A program made the translations under genes and the position numbers. This document shows, piece after piece, positions 22,276 through 36,797 of a stretch of 64,000 bases of DNA. The notes below the pieces were generated by a model. The model made no database searches and was not told the DNA's origin. It saw nothing but the letters and a program-made list of their open reading frames with translations. Source of the stretch: Pelecanus crispus (lineage: Eukaryota; Chordata; Aves; Pelecaniformes; Pelecanidae); assembly GCF_030463565.1 (NCBI RefSeq), contig NC_134643.1, positions 4,536,001-4,600,000 of the forward strand, written 5' to 3'. Position 1 is the stretch's first letter. Every line of letters begins with the position of its first letter.

Positions 22276-25200
22276 TGTTTTTGAATTGCACAATTCTGCT
22301 TATTGCTCTGGGGATCTTGGTTTTTTTTTTTTTTGAGCTTTCAGATGACTTTGTTCTTTTGAAAACCCACTGCTGAGGAGATGCTTTGTCTGTGCTCCTG
22401 CTTTCCTTGTTCTGGTGCTTCATCATGGAGTCCCTGTGCTGCATCCACAATAAGTGGGAAGCTTTGGAAAAGGACTGTGTGCTATCATGCTTCTCTTCCC
22501 TGATGGTATCTCTGAGTTACAGCCTTGCTCTCCTAAGTCCTGTAAGTCCTCCGTCTGCACACCAGAGTGATTTGGGGTCATTGGACAGTTGGCAGCTAGT
22601 TTGCTCTCTCCTGACTCCAGGACAGTACTTTCTATGCCAGAATGGAGACTTAAGTAACGAGGAATGAGTCTGTCTGTCTTCCCAAATCCAAAGAAAATAC
22701 ACGTTTAACCCAGGGGAAGGAAGGAGGAAGGAAGTTAAAATGCTTAGCCATTTGAATCGGAATGAGTGGGCTGTTAGCAGGAGCTCTGTGCTGTCAGGCA
22801 GTCTTTGCTAGAAATAGCCAGGGTTAACTGATTACAAGTCGTTGTTGAAATCCTATAGGTAGGACTGAGGGACGCTCATTCTTGTATCTGGCCAGCTATC
22901 AGATTCTCACTTCCTCTAACATCACACATAGCTAACTAACTTTTTGTTTAATTGATTCAAACCTGGCATTTGCTCTCTGTATGTATTTCTATATTTGAGG
23001 TCAAATAACATCAGGGTTAGGCTTTTTATTTTTTGGAGGAGTGCCAGTGGAAGTTTTCAAAGTAGGAGGCAATGGAAGAAAATTCTTGTATGAAAATCTG
23101 AAGAGTTGACAAACTAAACTACTAAACACTACAACTTTTTTTTTTTATCTGATGTAAATAATACATAGCACTCTGCTCCTGACTTTGCTTTTTGTTTGGG
23201 AACAGCATGCAACAAAGAGTTGGCAAGAGGTGGCTATGCAATGGTGGCAGTTGTCTCTGCTCCATTGCACCTAGAATTGTGCAGATATTAAAATGGAAGT
23301 GAGCTCTGAGGGCATTTTAGCTGTTTGAAAGCTGATGCTGGATGTCTTTTTCCTGTTATACACATGTATTGGGGGGAGGGGGTATAGACCTGTAGTTGAT
23401 CAATGCTGTGAATACCTCCAGTTATTGCCCTTTTATTAAGTTTTGGCTGCAGATCTATATGACACACCCTTGGTCTTGTGTTTTGCTTATTTTGTCTGCT
23501 TGTGCTCCACCAACCTCTGTACAAACATTTGCTTGTAAAACAGAAAACGATTTTTAAAAAAAACTTGTATTTTACCTACTGTGTGTTGGCTTCCTTACTG
23601 TCCTCTTCTGTTGCACAAGGCCTTCCCACAGAGTCAGTCACTTCTACACCATGTGTGCTGCTGTTGGCAATAGTTGTAATCCACTGTTAGAAAACCTCAC
23701 TGCAGCAGAGGTGAAGAACCAGCCTGACTAATGCTAAAATCACAGCACTTGGGGCAATAACAGAATCCAGGTTCTGTTATTGGCTCTGCTGTTAGTTTTC
23801 TGTTTCACCTTGAGCAACACTTTAAGGCCTTTGCTACTACGTAGTAAAATGAAGAAACTAGCCTAATATGAATTAGCATAGATATGCTTATAAGAGTCAA
23901 ATAATTTGAGTGGCAGGCTGTAGAAAGTTAAGCACTGATAACAGACTTAGTATGACCTGAACTTAGCTTGAAATATGACTTGGCTTTAAGCAACATGATT
24001 TATTTATGGCTCTTATTTCAGCAAATACTTCTGTTCCGAGTGACTAGCTGTAAGCATTTCCTGAGGTATACAGACTATTTTTTGTGTCTTCTAATCAGCT
24101 GTACTGCTGTTTTCTCTGTAATACCAGCTTCTGAGCTTCCAGTTTGATGAGTTGGAGGTCTTCCATTTGCTGAAAACTGCTTTACTGGCAAGTTTTTAAC
24201 CATTTCGGTCTAAAAATTCTTACTGTGGTTGAAGACTTATGGGTAAAGTATACCCCTGGAAATGTCAGGGAGAGGACTTGTTCATTTAGTCTTTTGTGTA
24301 GGAGATTCATGCTATAAATAAAGTATTTTTCTGTACCATGGGGTCACTAAGACAGCATAAGCATACCTCCTTCTAAAGTGGTAGCAGATCTATGTTGCCT
24401 TTAGTTTCATCTCTTTGTGGGTACTCGCTTTGGTGGGTGCTGTGCAAACATGTGACATTGGAGCCTGGTTTGTAAGCAGTTATCCTTCAGGTGCTGCCAC
24501 AGTAAATGCAAACACATACACAGATGTGGAAACCTGAAAAGGGTCAGATGTGCTGGCTGAGGTCCTTAGAGCTTACTTGTCACAGGTGATATAGCTAGGA
24601 GGAAGCATTTTTTTGCAAATGCATGTTCTTCCACTTAGCTTTTGTTGATGTGTTGGCTCAGACTTTCTCAGGTATGGCTGTATCTTGCATGCCTTTAAAA
24701 ATTTGGTTCTGAATTTACTTCTTCCTGCCTCCTCTGGAATCTTGTTACTGACTTCTATTTCTAGTAGTTTCTCAAATTACTTTTTATTTAACACCTCCAG
24801 CTCTTCCTGCTTACACATACATTTTTTTTTTTTCCTTCCATGATTCATCTGCGCCCTCTCAAAAGGCTCAGCAGCACTTAATTTGGAGTTCTTCGCTGCA
24901 GCTACAAAGTTTTACTTGTTTGTCTTTGCACACTTGAAGTTGTGCACCCACCTTTTTCTGTAAGGTACATGCTTGTAACTGTGGTCTGAAGCAATAATAT
25001 TTTTGTTTCTCTTTGTGTGGTGCCTTAAAAGGTTATGATTTTACAGAAAATGAAGGGGATGGTGGCCTACTACAATGCATTTGCTTTATTGGCAGTACAG
25101 TATTGGTTATACCACTTCAGATGAAGTGTTTGGTATTCTTCAGGCCTGATTTCCTAAACTTAAGCTTTAATTCCATGTTTTAAGTACCTGTGTAAATAAT

Positions 25201-28200
25201 CTGATTCTCTAATGTGCTGAATAACTGACTCTCGTCTCAGGCTAAGTATGAGCTGTTTGTTACTTCTGGGAATCTAGATTAGATGCCTGCTTAAGAGAGA
25301 TTTGACAGTGTCCTGAAGCTAACAGCAAGCTGAGAGGGGCGTGTAGGACGTGTCAGCCCGGAGCTGAACGTGGTGTCCCTAGTGCATTATCTACCCTGAA
25401 GTAGTAAGAACAGGGATTTGCATAGTGGCATAACCGTTTGCTGCCTTGTTCTCTTCCTAGTTCTTAATGCTGGCTGCTATTTTAACAGCAGGAGAGTATT
25501 GACTCGATGCTTTCGTAGTTGTTACTACTCCAAGGTTTCGTTCTGAGTGGTAACAGCTATTCAGAGCCCATCGTTATGTACGTAGATTATGATTGTATTT
25601 TCTTATGTGCGCTGTTCTGCGACTAGTCTGTGTTGAATTTCAGCTGTCAGTTTATCACTTGCCTCCTCGGTGTCAGACTAAAGAAATCTGATGAGATGGA
25701 GCTCACAGGAACATTTTTAACATTACCGTTGTCAAAATTTAAGCTTGCCTTGCCAATATTATATGAAAGGTTGCCCCAAAGAACTTGCTGTCTGAATAGC
25801 CATACAAAGAGGGAGGGAGGCAGGTACAAAAAGTGCCTTGCCTGAGGTCATGCAGAAGGTTGATTGGAGAGTTGGGATTACACCCTACTGCCCTGTACTT
25901 GCAACTGTGCAATCAAAACCCACATTCCTTTGTGGAGTTGCTTTTTATTTTAACACAGAAAATGGTAAGTGCTTTTAGCCTTGAACTTTGTTCTGAAGCG
26001 AATTCAGCTGAGGAGGAGGAGGAGGTGTAATTTGTGTGCTGCAGTCTGTGTAACCACTTGCCTTCTGAGGTGCTTATCTGAAATCAGGCTCCTGTGGTAG
26101 GTTTGTTTGAGTGTGTCAGGGTATTTTACCCTTCTGTGCAGGGGCAAATGTGCATTGTAACCCCACATAGTTTTCATAAAGACAGAAGGAAAAATATAGA
26201 AGGCTTCGAAGAGGTTCTTCCACCTCTTAAATCTTTCTTGCTCTGCAAGCAAAAGTCTAATGAGGGAGTGCTTTCTGTCTTTACAGCACTTGGTGCAAGA
26301 GGCCCCAAGCAAGACTCGGATTCATCCCATATTAAATTAAATTAAATCCCATGTTCGTGCCTAGGGTTGTTGCTCTCCACGTGCAGGACTTGGCACTTCT
26401 CATTGAGCTTCGTGATGTTCCTGCCAGCCTGTTTCTCCATCCTGTTGAGGTCCCTCTGGGTGGCAGCATGACCCTCTGGAGTATCAGCCACTCCTCTGAG
26501 GTTGGTGTCATCTGCAAACTTGCTGAGGGTATGCTCTGCCCCATCATCCAGATCAGTAATGAAGATGTTAAACAGGACTAGACCCAGTATAAACCCCCGG
26601 AGTACACCACCAGTTACTGGCCTCCAACTAGACTTCATGCCACTGATCACCACCCTCTGGGTCCAGCCATTCCACCATTTTTCAGTCTGCCTCTGTGTCT
26701 GCTCATCCAGCCCGTACTTCAACAGCTTCTTCAGGAGGAGGTTCTTATGGGAGACAATGTTTGAAAGCCTGACTGAAGTCCGGGTAGATGATATCCGCTG
26801 CTCTCCCACTGTCTACCAGGCCAGTCATTTCATCATAGAAGGTTATCAAGTTGGTCAAGCACAACTTCCCCTTGGTGAATCCATGCTGACTACTACTGAG
26901 GATTTTCTTGTCCTTCATGAAAACAGTCTCCAGGATTAGCTGCTCCAGAATCTTAGAAATAAATGAAAACTCTCTAAAAACTGGAAAAGAGCAAGAGCAT
27001 CCATCTGCTCACAGGTGCATCTAACATGGATAATATGTTCCTGAACAGCTACAAGACTGTAAACCTACTCCTTTCCGCAATAAAGCAAGAGACACTTGTG
27101 ATGGTGGAAAATTTTGTGTTGCTTAGAAGCGCCTTCTGTACCAGTAAGTGCAGTACTGTGTGGTAATGATGGACTCCTTAGGAGAAATCATGCCTTTAGG
27201 TGATGAGGCAGTTGTCCTTAAAAGAGGAATAGGGATTGATTGTGTTAGCAGTCTGTTAATTTGCTGTCAGCTGAGCAATGAGAGTGTACAGCCTGTCTGC
27301 AGCTGGAGGGTTTATTTGCTGTTTTGAAAACTCCTGTGCTTTTTCATGTGCTGTTTGGATTTTTAAACCTTACATTTGCATTCCTATATGGAAGGAGACC
27401 CTTCAAGAGAGACAGGCACTGTGGTGCGTTGTCGCACCACCGCTTCTAGAACCACCCACTGGCCAGACTCCAGCTACTTCTTGGTGGCAGTCAGCGCCTG
27501 AGTTGAGGCTTCACCCCTGTGCCAGAGGAAAGAATTGAGCTTTTGTGAAATTCTGGATCTGTCAGCCAGCAGATTTGGCTTTCTGCTGTGCTGAGCTGTG
27601 GAAGAGCTGTGCTTTTTTCATAGATGGGCTTGGGAATTACTTTTTGAGAGTAGCACCTGGGCTTGGGAATTCTTTTGTTGTGTCCTATAGGCAAGACTTC
27701 TAATGAAGGACTTCCCTCTTGCCCTGCGATGCTGAAGTCTTTATTCTACCTGCACAGCAGTTAAAGAGCAATCCCAGAGCCTCGATTTTTCCGATCAGTT
27801 TGACTTATGTGAAACCGCTGTTTTTCTCATGGCCTCAGGGCCTGCCCTCTCCTTTGAAACCCCATGGATTTTCAGAAATGTGAAGGCTTTGAGTTAGTGC
27901 TAGACTAAACCTGTTGACAGGGAGGCATTGCTGGGCAGCAGGTGACTGACCCCTTACAGCATGTTCCTCCAGAGTATGATGGAGGTTACAAGACAGCAGA
28001 AATACAGAGTGGTCCTTGTATCTGCTCTCCGAATTGAGGCTTCTGCTGTCCAAGACTCCAGCGCTGTTTTTTCTTGAATTCTCTACAACAGATCCAGCCC
28101 ATTTTGGGAGAGCTCATCTTAAAATGTGAATACTTTTTTCTGTGTTGATTCATATTGCAGGACCAGTCACAAGCAAGCCTGGTGCTGTGTGACCATGGAA

Positions 28201-31200
28201 GAACAAAGCAATTCCTGCAAAACATTGCTCACACACCAGCACGGACTTCAGGTTATCAGCTGTAGAAGGGACTTTAGTAAAGTCCAGCTGGAGATGGTCA
28301 GGCAGCTCCTGGCAGGACGCGTGATACTTGACTCTGTGTTTAATATGTGAACCTCATCTCTGTCCTCTTCTGGCCCAAAACTGCATTTCAGGCAGGTGTT
28401 TTTCACCTGCGATGTAGTTCAGTGGATAAATACACTTGCTTTTCCTTTTTCTGGATGTTGGCTTGTGCAGTGCTCTGGAGGAACAACTGTTTGAGTTAAG
28501 GAGGTAGGAGTGCTGGTGCTCAGAGTAATGCATGAGACACGTCTGTGGGTATTTTGGGGTGCTGGTTGATAGAATAACTGGTCTGTATGTGAGAGGAGAC
28601 AGATCTCGTGGGAAGGCTCTCATCCATGCCACTTAGCATTTGCAGAGTGAACTTGAAACTGAACCTTCTCCTCAAAGGACTGCAGTGATCTTTTTATGGC
28701 GCATAGAAGATAATAGGGTTTTTCAAGGATGCAAAAACTGGAACTTATGAGTTGCTTATAATGTCAGCCAGCTCTAGAGCCTACGGGCCTTAACCCCTGG
28801 GCAGTTCTAGATGTACTCACAGATATTCCTGTCTTGTGTCAGGAAGAACAAATGAGTAGCTGCTCTTTCTCCTGCTCACCAAAGGATCTGTGAACTCTGA
28901 AACTTTGTTTAAATGAGCATTTAGGATGGTAACATCACCTGTCTCTTTCTGCAGGCCAATGGGTTAGATGTGCTCTTTGTCTTGAATGTTAAGGGTGATT
29001 GTTACCTGCTATTTACTGCAAAAAAATCTTTTGTCACTCGAGATGCAACTCAGCAAGTTAGTGGCAAGGAGAAAACGGGGTAAAGTCCGCAGGACTTCTA
29101 ACTGCTAAAAAAAAAAAGTGGGCAAACCTAAAGTCTCCCACTTTCATGTTCCTCGAGAGAGAAACAGATGACAGAGTCCCTGTCTGTATGCCTGTGCTTG
29201 ATCGCTTACCTCGAATTATGCAGTAGCTGACAATAAATACGAATGTGATCCTGTAGTGAGCTGTGCTCCTTCAGTGATCTCGCTGTCCGTGTCACGTGGG
29301 GCTGGGCGTTGCTCGTGGCTTTCTGTACACGGGAGCAAACCCACAGCTTTCCATATCGGTGAGCAAAGTCCTACTTGAACGGGGGGAAAAATGGACATTG
29401 AGGTGGAAAAGCTGCAACGGAAGATCAGAGGGGTGAAAGCCAAGGAAAACATTGCAATGAATTGAAGAAGGGATAGCGTGTGTACTTCTGCAGACTCTTC
29501 CTCTCGTATCCGCTTTCTCTGACTTCTGATCCCTGCTGAGCTCATGATTGCGGCTTTACGGCATTCCCTTTCTTTTCCTTTTTAGCAGCAGGAAATAGGG
29601 AAATCCCAAAGCACAGGGATTCGTGATGCGTTTCATTCCTGTTAGTATAGAAATGCAAGAGCACAACCTTTTGTCTTATATCCAAAGAGTGTTAGCACAC
29701 CCTAAGCTTTCAGCCCTGTAGGTGTGGGCAGCAGGGGACAGAGGACTGAAGCTCTGCTCCCACCGGACCACGTCTCCTGTGCAGGACACCCCGCTGCCCT
29801 GCTTTGGCAGACCTGACGGCTGGTGCTTGCCTGCCCATCTCCCAGCAGTTACAGCCCGCTCTCTCCAGCACTGTGTTTGGTTTACAAGACAAACCAGCTA
29901 ATGCTGGGGATAGCTAAAGCAGGTGCCGGAGATTTTGCAAGGATGCTTTAATCGGCACGTGCTACTTAAAGTGCAAGACAAACAGGGTCTTTCCCAAGAA
30001 GTTGACTCATGCTTTCCTTGATTCTCTCCTGCTTCTTATTCCGCATGTAGGAAGAACATGGGTTTTTCCAAGGCAGTTTTTAAGCATCTTGCCACTTCAT
30101 AGCCCTTGAGTTGTTTTTCCTCTCCCAACCTCTAAGGTGTGATCTCTAGCCTCCACTTGAGAGCTTGCAGCAAGTCAACAGCTCAGGAATCCATGTGGTC
30201 CTGCCAAGACAAAGGTCTTCAACTCATCACAGATTTCTCCACCTTTTGCCGCAGGCAGAAAGCTGGATAGCTTTTTTGGACTTTGCTGCTTCAAACCTGT
30301 AAGACTCGTATAGCAACTATGAACCAAAACTCAGATGATACTCTAGCAAAACACACAAAGCTCCTCCAGCACCTGTTCCTCTTGTGAGGATGGGAAGAGA
30401 AAACCGCTGGGTTTTGTGTCATTTGAGGCACTTCAGGAAAATGCTGGGACTCTGCAATTGTAGTGATGCAGAATCATCACGGGGAGAGGATATGGGCTGC
30501 AGCAATTCCCAATGACTACTCTTCCCACTTTGTAGGAGATGGTCGTGCACTCACCCAGCAAAATGTAAAGACCTTTCTGGGGAAGTAATTGTATGGCAAT
30601 GAAGTATACTCAAACCAGGATTCAGGTGTTTGCTTCAAGCATGTATTTAAGAGGAAGACCCAGGAGCATGCAGCGCATCTCCCTGTACTGCACCAGTTAA
30701 AGCTGTGCACATCATCCTGTACAACACAACGCAGTTGCTTCTGTAGATGCTGTCCCAGAAGTATCACGTTCAGCTGCAAGGGCTCAGCTCTTCTGAGGAA
30801 GTCAGGAATTTAGGCCTAATAAGGAAACCAAGTCAGTCCTGAAAACATCTCCAGACATCACAGTACTGTTCATGTGTCCACCCCCCCCCTTCACTTTGCT
30901 ATATACCTGATCATTTCAAAGTGTTTTGCTTAGTTTTATTTCTCTCTAGGAGGTTGCTTTCTTCATGGGCAAAGCCTGATGGTCTTTGTTTTTCCTGCAG
31001 TGCTTTTGCAGGCAAAGCTTGGGGAACAAAAAAGCTGGGAAGTTTGAGTCTACTATCAGTTTTTATATTAAAAAATCATGATGTTGGCATCATAAAATCA
31101 ATACATACTTTTTTCCCCTTGACTTTAAAAAAAAAAAAAAAGAAAGGATTTAACTGCATGGCAAGGATTTGCCTCACTAAGTCTGGACTGTGTGAAATAG

Positions 31201-34200
31201 AATTGATTATTTGTCACTCTGGATGCATCAGAGGAAGGATGGAGATATTTCTCCAAATGTGACATTTTCTCTTCAGTGCCAGGTGGGTGTGTGGTGGTAG
31301 CAGTTCAAACCCATGGAAATCAATGGAAAAGGGGAGACTGTTTCCTGCATGGGAAGAGCATAATCACATTTAGAAACCTGCTCCAGCAGGCAGCTGCAGA
31401 AAAGCCACCATGTATTTGACAGTGGGTGGTGCTGCTGCAGTAATTACTGCATGCAGATCACTCCTGGGAAATGCTGTCTGGTTCCTTAATGGGACCTTTC
31501 TCTCCAAAAGCTGATGACAGCGTGCAAAACAGGAGACCAGGATCCAGAGCTGTGCAAGGGACCAAGAGCACCTGGTCCTAAGTCTTTGACCTGCATGTCT
31601 CTAATCCAATCTTGTCTCAACACCTTTATAGAGCACCTAATCTTTGTGATACGAACATGCCAGCTCTAATACCAGAGGTTAGTGAAAAGTAATCTGTCTA
31701 GGTCAGGCTGCAGTGTACGTGATGATTGGCTGGAAAGTTTCCAAAAGCTCGTCATTCCCAGTCCCTGCTGCGTCTTAACCCCTGATGACATGGTTGTGCT
31801 GCCCGCTCTCCCAGCAGAAATGGTATTGCCTCTGCTAGCGAGAGGCCACGAGCCTCTGCAACTTTCCCTTCTGCTAAACTTGCCAGGCTGAAGCATCAGG
31901 CTTGCGATCAACACGTGGGGGGAGAGCTCACCGTGTGAAGGGGAGCTGCATACCAGGTGTCTTTGGCTACTGGAGCATGGGAGGATTAGCAAAGGCCTCA
32001 AAAACATGGGCATGGGCTGAAAACAGAAGTCTCGGGGCTATAAACAACTCGCTGATGGTCGGCGACTGGTCACTGAAGTGCAACCTTGAGAGCTGGGAGA
32101 GATTGGCTTAGGTGTAACAGCAGCAGCTCAGCAAGAAAACAGCTGAGCGGTGGGATAAGGGGCCTGATGCTGCCTGGGAAAGCAGCACCTTCAAGCAACG
32201 TGTAACCCAGGGGCTGAGGCCAAAGGCTAAGAGCCTGCCTGGGCACTCGGGCATCTTATAAAAGGACAAAATAGGATTATACAAGCCTGATCAGTCGTGT
32301 AAGCGTGTCCCACGACATACCCAGCGCCAACAATTACGAGCACCCTCGTCCTTCTTGGGTTTATGCCACCCAAGCCGTTCAAAATATTATAAATATTTAA
32401 AATAAGCTCTTTGCATTATTATTTGCTTGTAGAATACAACCCTCATAGTGAAGGAGATCCCTGTGACTGATTCTCAGGCTGAAACGACTGCGTGGCTCCA
32501 ACCCAAGAAAAGCACCGACATCCTTGTCTCGCAGACTGCTACCGCCCATTATCGTACTGTACTGCTAACTGGAAAGGGAGGTCAGTTCAATACTGATTTC
32601 CTGGCTGGGCAATCACTGATACGAAGATCTATTCCTCCCTGTATAGGTAAAGACATCTCTGCTTCCCTTAGGTACGTGCAGAAATGCTGAGCAGCTTAGC
32701 CCAGAAGAGCATCCCATCTCCCGTGGCCCTCGATACAAAGCCTGGTTGTGCACACGTATTGATTCTGTGCAAGGTGGGGAAGGAAAGTTAAATCTCCATC
32801 TCCATCTCCATCTTGGCCGAAGAGGGTTTTTCTGCGGTTAAGGATGAAGCTGAGGGCTGCAGTCACAGCATGTCAGCAAAATAGGGATTTTAGACCTGGG
32901 AGAAAGGTAAAAAAGGACTGTTCGCTGGATTAGTTCTAACTAAACAACCCCACTAAAATATTAATGGTCGTTAAATCATGCTTTTCCTTCCTTTGGAGAC
33001 AGCTTCCTACAGGACACGGCTGGGAAAGGTGCCCATGAACATCGCTGCTTCCAGTGCCTCTCCCACAGAAACCAGTGCTTGGGAAGATCTTGAGAAGCCA
33101 CCTGGACCATCCCTCAGCCCCGGGGCAGGATCAGTGCTGGCTAAGACCATTCCCAGCCTGTTTGCCCAACCTGTTCCTAAAACCCCTACTGATGCTGAGC
33201 CACCCACCAGCCTCTCCGACTGCGCAGCCCGGCGTTTGTGCACTGCCAAGAGAAGGGCCGTCCTCATTTCACCGTCCTGGACCATATTTTGTTCAGTTTC
33301 ATCTAAACCTGTTCTTGGGACCAGCTTGCTTCTCAGTGTTTTTCTTTTTTTAATTATTATTACTACTTTTATGTTGTTCTTTTTCGATCCCAGGCAGAAA
33401 TGCTGCTGAACAGTGAGTAAGGGGTGAAAATCTTGGTGCACCAGAAACCCACAGACTATGTTTGCAGGCTTACCTCTTTATTTAAACTGCCTGGCACCAC
33501 TTAGCTGCCCGAGGCACTTTCTGTGGGCGAAAAACAATAGTATCTAATATAGGGAATGAGGCAACAAGATGCTCCAACTCCTACAATGGCCTTTGCTGGA
33601 GCTTGGAAGCTGCTTTCTAGAAATTGCCCGTGGGGAAAACAAACAGCAGACGTGTGGAGACCAAGGATGGTCCCATCTGAGATCTTTCTAGGCCAACACA
33701 CAGAGCGACTGGAGCAAATCCCAGTTATCAACAAGACACTTTATTCACTTTGCTTTCCTGGGGACCAGGTTCAATGGAGGATGTAGCTTGTAAGCCTCTT
33801 CCCTTGAAGAGCCGCTAGGTCCCAGGTGACTGGCTTTGGTTTTTGCCCATGGGATGCAGGGGAGAATTAGGTGCCTCACTGCTGAGCAGGCACCTCTTAA
33901 ATCCCGAAACACTCCTGGAGCAGCAGGAGCAGCCCTCCATCCGCTCGGCTGCCCTGAGGCTGGGTGCTCGCCCGGGGGTTATTTAAGCCTTTGTACCATC
34001 TCAGCCAAGGGGGTGGCAAAGCCTCTCTGCCTCCCTGACCAGGTGATGGAAGCACCTTAACGGGGACCTTAACCACCAGCCTCTAATACAGGACCTGGTT
34101 GGACCCATGATCCTCTAATATGCTCTTACCGGGAAGTTTTTGGAGCTGAGCTGCTGGTGTCCAGAAAAGATCAATGTTGCAGAAAAAACCCAACCTTCCC

Positions 34201-36700
34201 AGGCATCCCTCATAACAGATGTCATGGACAACAAATTTGGACATGAGCATCCAAACATGAATTTTGATGGACATGACACCCAAGATCATTATTGGGTCTA
34301 ACCCTGAGTATATTGCATGACGTTTCTTTTGCCAAGCCCTGGAATCATGTGCTGCAAATAGTCTTCGAGAGATGAACTGCTGATTCTAGTTTATCCTGGG
34401 CACTAAAACTAAAAATCTCTTCTTGTGTTTTATAGAGATTTGGAGGCTCATCACTTCAAGGAGCGGCACTTGTTGCCTGGAGTACAGCACTGGGTTAGAG
34501 TCAGGCTCCTGGCTCCTGTTCCTGCCGGGGGTGGATCAGCAGAGCTCCTGGGTGGTAGACAGGGAACAAGGCCAGCAGCTGGTGGGAGAAAAAGTTTTAT
34601 CAGCAAGATGACAGCATGTCCTCCCCAATGCCATGGGGATCCAGGATGCTTGGAGACACAGCGTTAGGTCAAGCTGCCAACCCTCACAGAAGGTGCGAGC
34701 CCTGTGCTTGCTCCTGCCCACCTGGGGCCGGATCCTGCACAGGGACCATCATGGGTAGATGCTGGCACTTGTGAGCAGCTCTGCTTGTTTGGGCTCCCTG
34801 AGCAAGCCAGGGCAGAGCGGGGCTCTCCTCCTTCTCCCTTTAGTTGCTCCCCATTTCTCAGCCATGAGCTGGGATGGCTGCAAGGAGAAGCGGGGGCCAT
34901 GCGGTGCAAGAACCTGTGCACAGAGCGGGGCTCAGCAGCCCCCAGCAAGGGGTGGAAGAAGCCTGAAGGACACGAGAGGGGCTTCACAGGCTGTGGAATA
35001 GCATCAGGGCTTGCTGAACTGCCTCCACAAAGCACCGGCTGCTTCTGCTGGAAAATGCAATGAAAGGCAGGTTGCCGTTGTGCCACCCTGGCCTCGGGCA
35101 TGGCTGGGGTGTTCTCCTTCCCGTGGGCGCTGGGCCACGTGGAGTGAAGGAGGACTCTGCTTTACTGCTGGGCTACATCTGGCAACGGAATGGGGATGTC
35201 TAGCCCAGCGCCCTTGAATTTTCCCAGCCTGTGGCCCTTTAGCGTTGCTAAATGTCCTGGGAAATTCCATTTTTGGATGATCTTTTCCCCAAGAGAATGG
35301 TTACCCACTCAATTTGCCTGGGCAGAGACCCAGCCCCAGCGTGTCCTGCCATGTTCCCTAGGGACAGGGTAGAAACCAGCTGTTGCAACTGGTTCCAGTA
35401 GCTGGAAGGAAGCCCAGCAGCCCAGGCCACCAAATCTTCTATCTTGTCCCTCATGTGGTTCTGAGGCTCAGGGACACCTCCGTGTGCAGCAGCCATCCCT
35501 CCCGGAGGGGCCGTGTAAGCCATTGATGTCCCTGCCATCCCTGCTGGAGCTACAGCTCTCATAACAGAGCCCGGGGGGGCATTTTTTTGGAGTGCTCCTC
35601 ACCCACTGGCTTACACAGGTTTCTCCGGGAGGGGTTAAGCCAAACCCGGCAGAGTCTGCACTGGAGCGGACGAAGAGCGTTCACCTTGACCGTCATGGTG
35701 GTCTGGATGGGGCTGGAGCCTGAAGTAGATGGGCAGGGAGGCTTTATACCACCACGGCCACTGGCACAGGGATGCTGTGAGGAAGGTTTTAGTGACTCCA
35801 GGAGGGAGGAGTGGTTCTGCAGGGAGCAAAGGCACAGCAGAGAGCTCTCGGTATCGCTGTTAACCACCAAGGTGGAAGGACGGGGTCCAGTCCCGCGTAG
35901 CTTAAGGAGGTTGTCTTGAACTAGCTCCAAGCCAATGCCTCTTCTACCTCCAGGGAGGACAGTAAAGGAACCACAGTAAAAATAAACAGCTCTCCCAGGT
36001 GGTAACGCTCCACCTTCACCTCCTGCTGCAACCTGAGCTGCAGGTTGAATGGTAGACGTTAAGCCACACAGACCTGATCGCGCTCCAAAACTCTGGGCTC
36101 AGCTCATGGCACATCCCAGCCCCATGCCGGCTGTCCCTGCTGTGATCCCAGGAGAGGAGGATTTGCGCATCCTCAGCACGGGGGTTAGCACAGCGGATCT
36201 GAACCTCCAGCTGCCTCAGCCTTGGATGGTCCAGCCTGTGCAAGGGCAGATGGGAGATGCTAAGCAGGGGGAGCTGAATTTCTGGCTCCCTGGTGTTGGA
36301 AGCAGCTGAGTTTTCCCAGCCTGGCCCAGAGCCACCACACAGAAGATGAGATCAGTGCTCTGCTGAGCGCAGAAGATCGGCAGAGGTGATGTGGGAGGCC
36401 AAAACCCCATTATCCCACCCGCATCCATTACACCCAGGTCTGTACTGATCCTCCTAGGAAAAAACCACAAACCAAAACAAAACCCAGTTCCTTCCACCCC
36501 TTTCTAAGGCCATCGGTTCCCTGTCCTGTCCCTGTCACCTCCCTCCCAGCCCTGCTGCCTCCGGGAAGCGAAGGGTTAAAAGCTCTGAAATGGCAAGAAC
36601 TTCCTCCTTTCTGCAGTGCCTGCCTCCAAATGACGCTGGTTTCTGCCGGGCTTTGCCCAAATATGTCCGTTTCCTTCTGAAAGAAGAAGGAGGAAGAAGG
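22276..36700. other. Intergenic region RBM17 to PFKFB3
   Basis: About 14 kb with no protein-coding gene I can support. Open frames are under 120 codons, overlap on opposite strands and show no known motif. It holds one CR1 reverse-transcriptase remnant, scattered A/T runs, and extra AATAAA hexamers at 24317, 27079 and 29231. Base composition drifts from A+T-rich near RBM17 to G+C-rich near 34000 and beyond. Unannotated non-coding transcripts cannot be excluded. Confidence 0.6.
26342..26950 (-). pseudogene. CR1 LINE ORF2 reverse-transcriptase fragment
   Basis: The minus strand encodes, in order, a KLCLTNLITFYDEMTGLVDS block, DIIYPDFSQAF, SHKNLLLKKLLKYGLDEQT, QRVVISGMKSSWRPVTGGVL, LGLVLFNIFITDLDDGAEHT and the catalytic LSKFADDTNLRGVADTPEGH block, then VLHVESNNPRHEHG. 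This is the core of CR1 reverse transcriptase. A frameshift separates the first blocks from the later 155-codon frame, so it is dead. The usual 3' tail is absent at the low-coordinate end, where an (AAATT)3 repeat sits (26329-26345). Confidence 0.88.
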
Positions 36701-36740
36701 AAGAAAATAGAAATAAAGACGATCTGTATCTATATCTGTG

Positions 36741-36747
36741 TATAAGA
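36741..36747 (+). promoter_or_regulatory. PFKFB3: TATA-like box for PFKFB3 upstream promoter
   Basis: TATAAGA lies 57 bp before the MPFRK start codon, which would place a start site near 36770 and give a short leader. The local sequence changes from A+T-rich/purine-rich to CpG-rich immediately after it. The call is positional inference. Confidence 0.4.
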
Positions 36748-36797
36748 GCAAGGCATCCGCCACCGCGGGACCGGGCGTCCGAGCGCAGCCCCGCCTC

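Noticed and set aside
33001-33240. Possible old interspersed repeat or gene fragment
   Set aside because: The wording resembles retroposon-like sequence loosely, but I could not match it to a family or find coding motifs.
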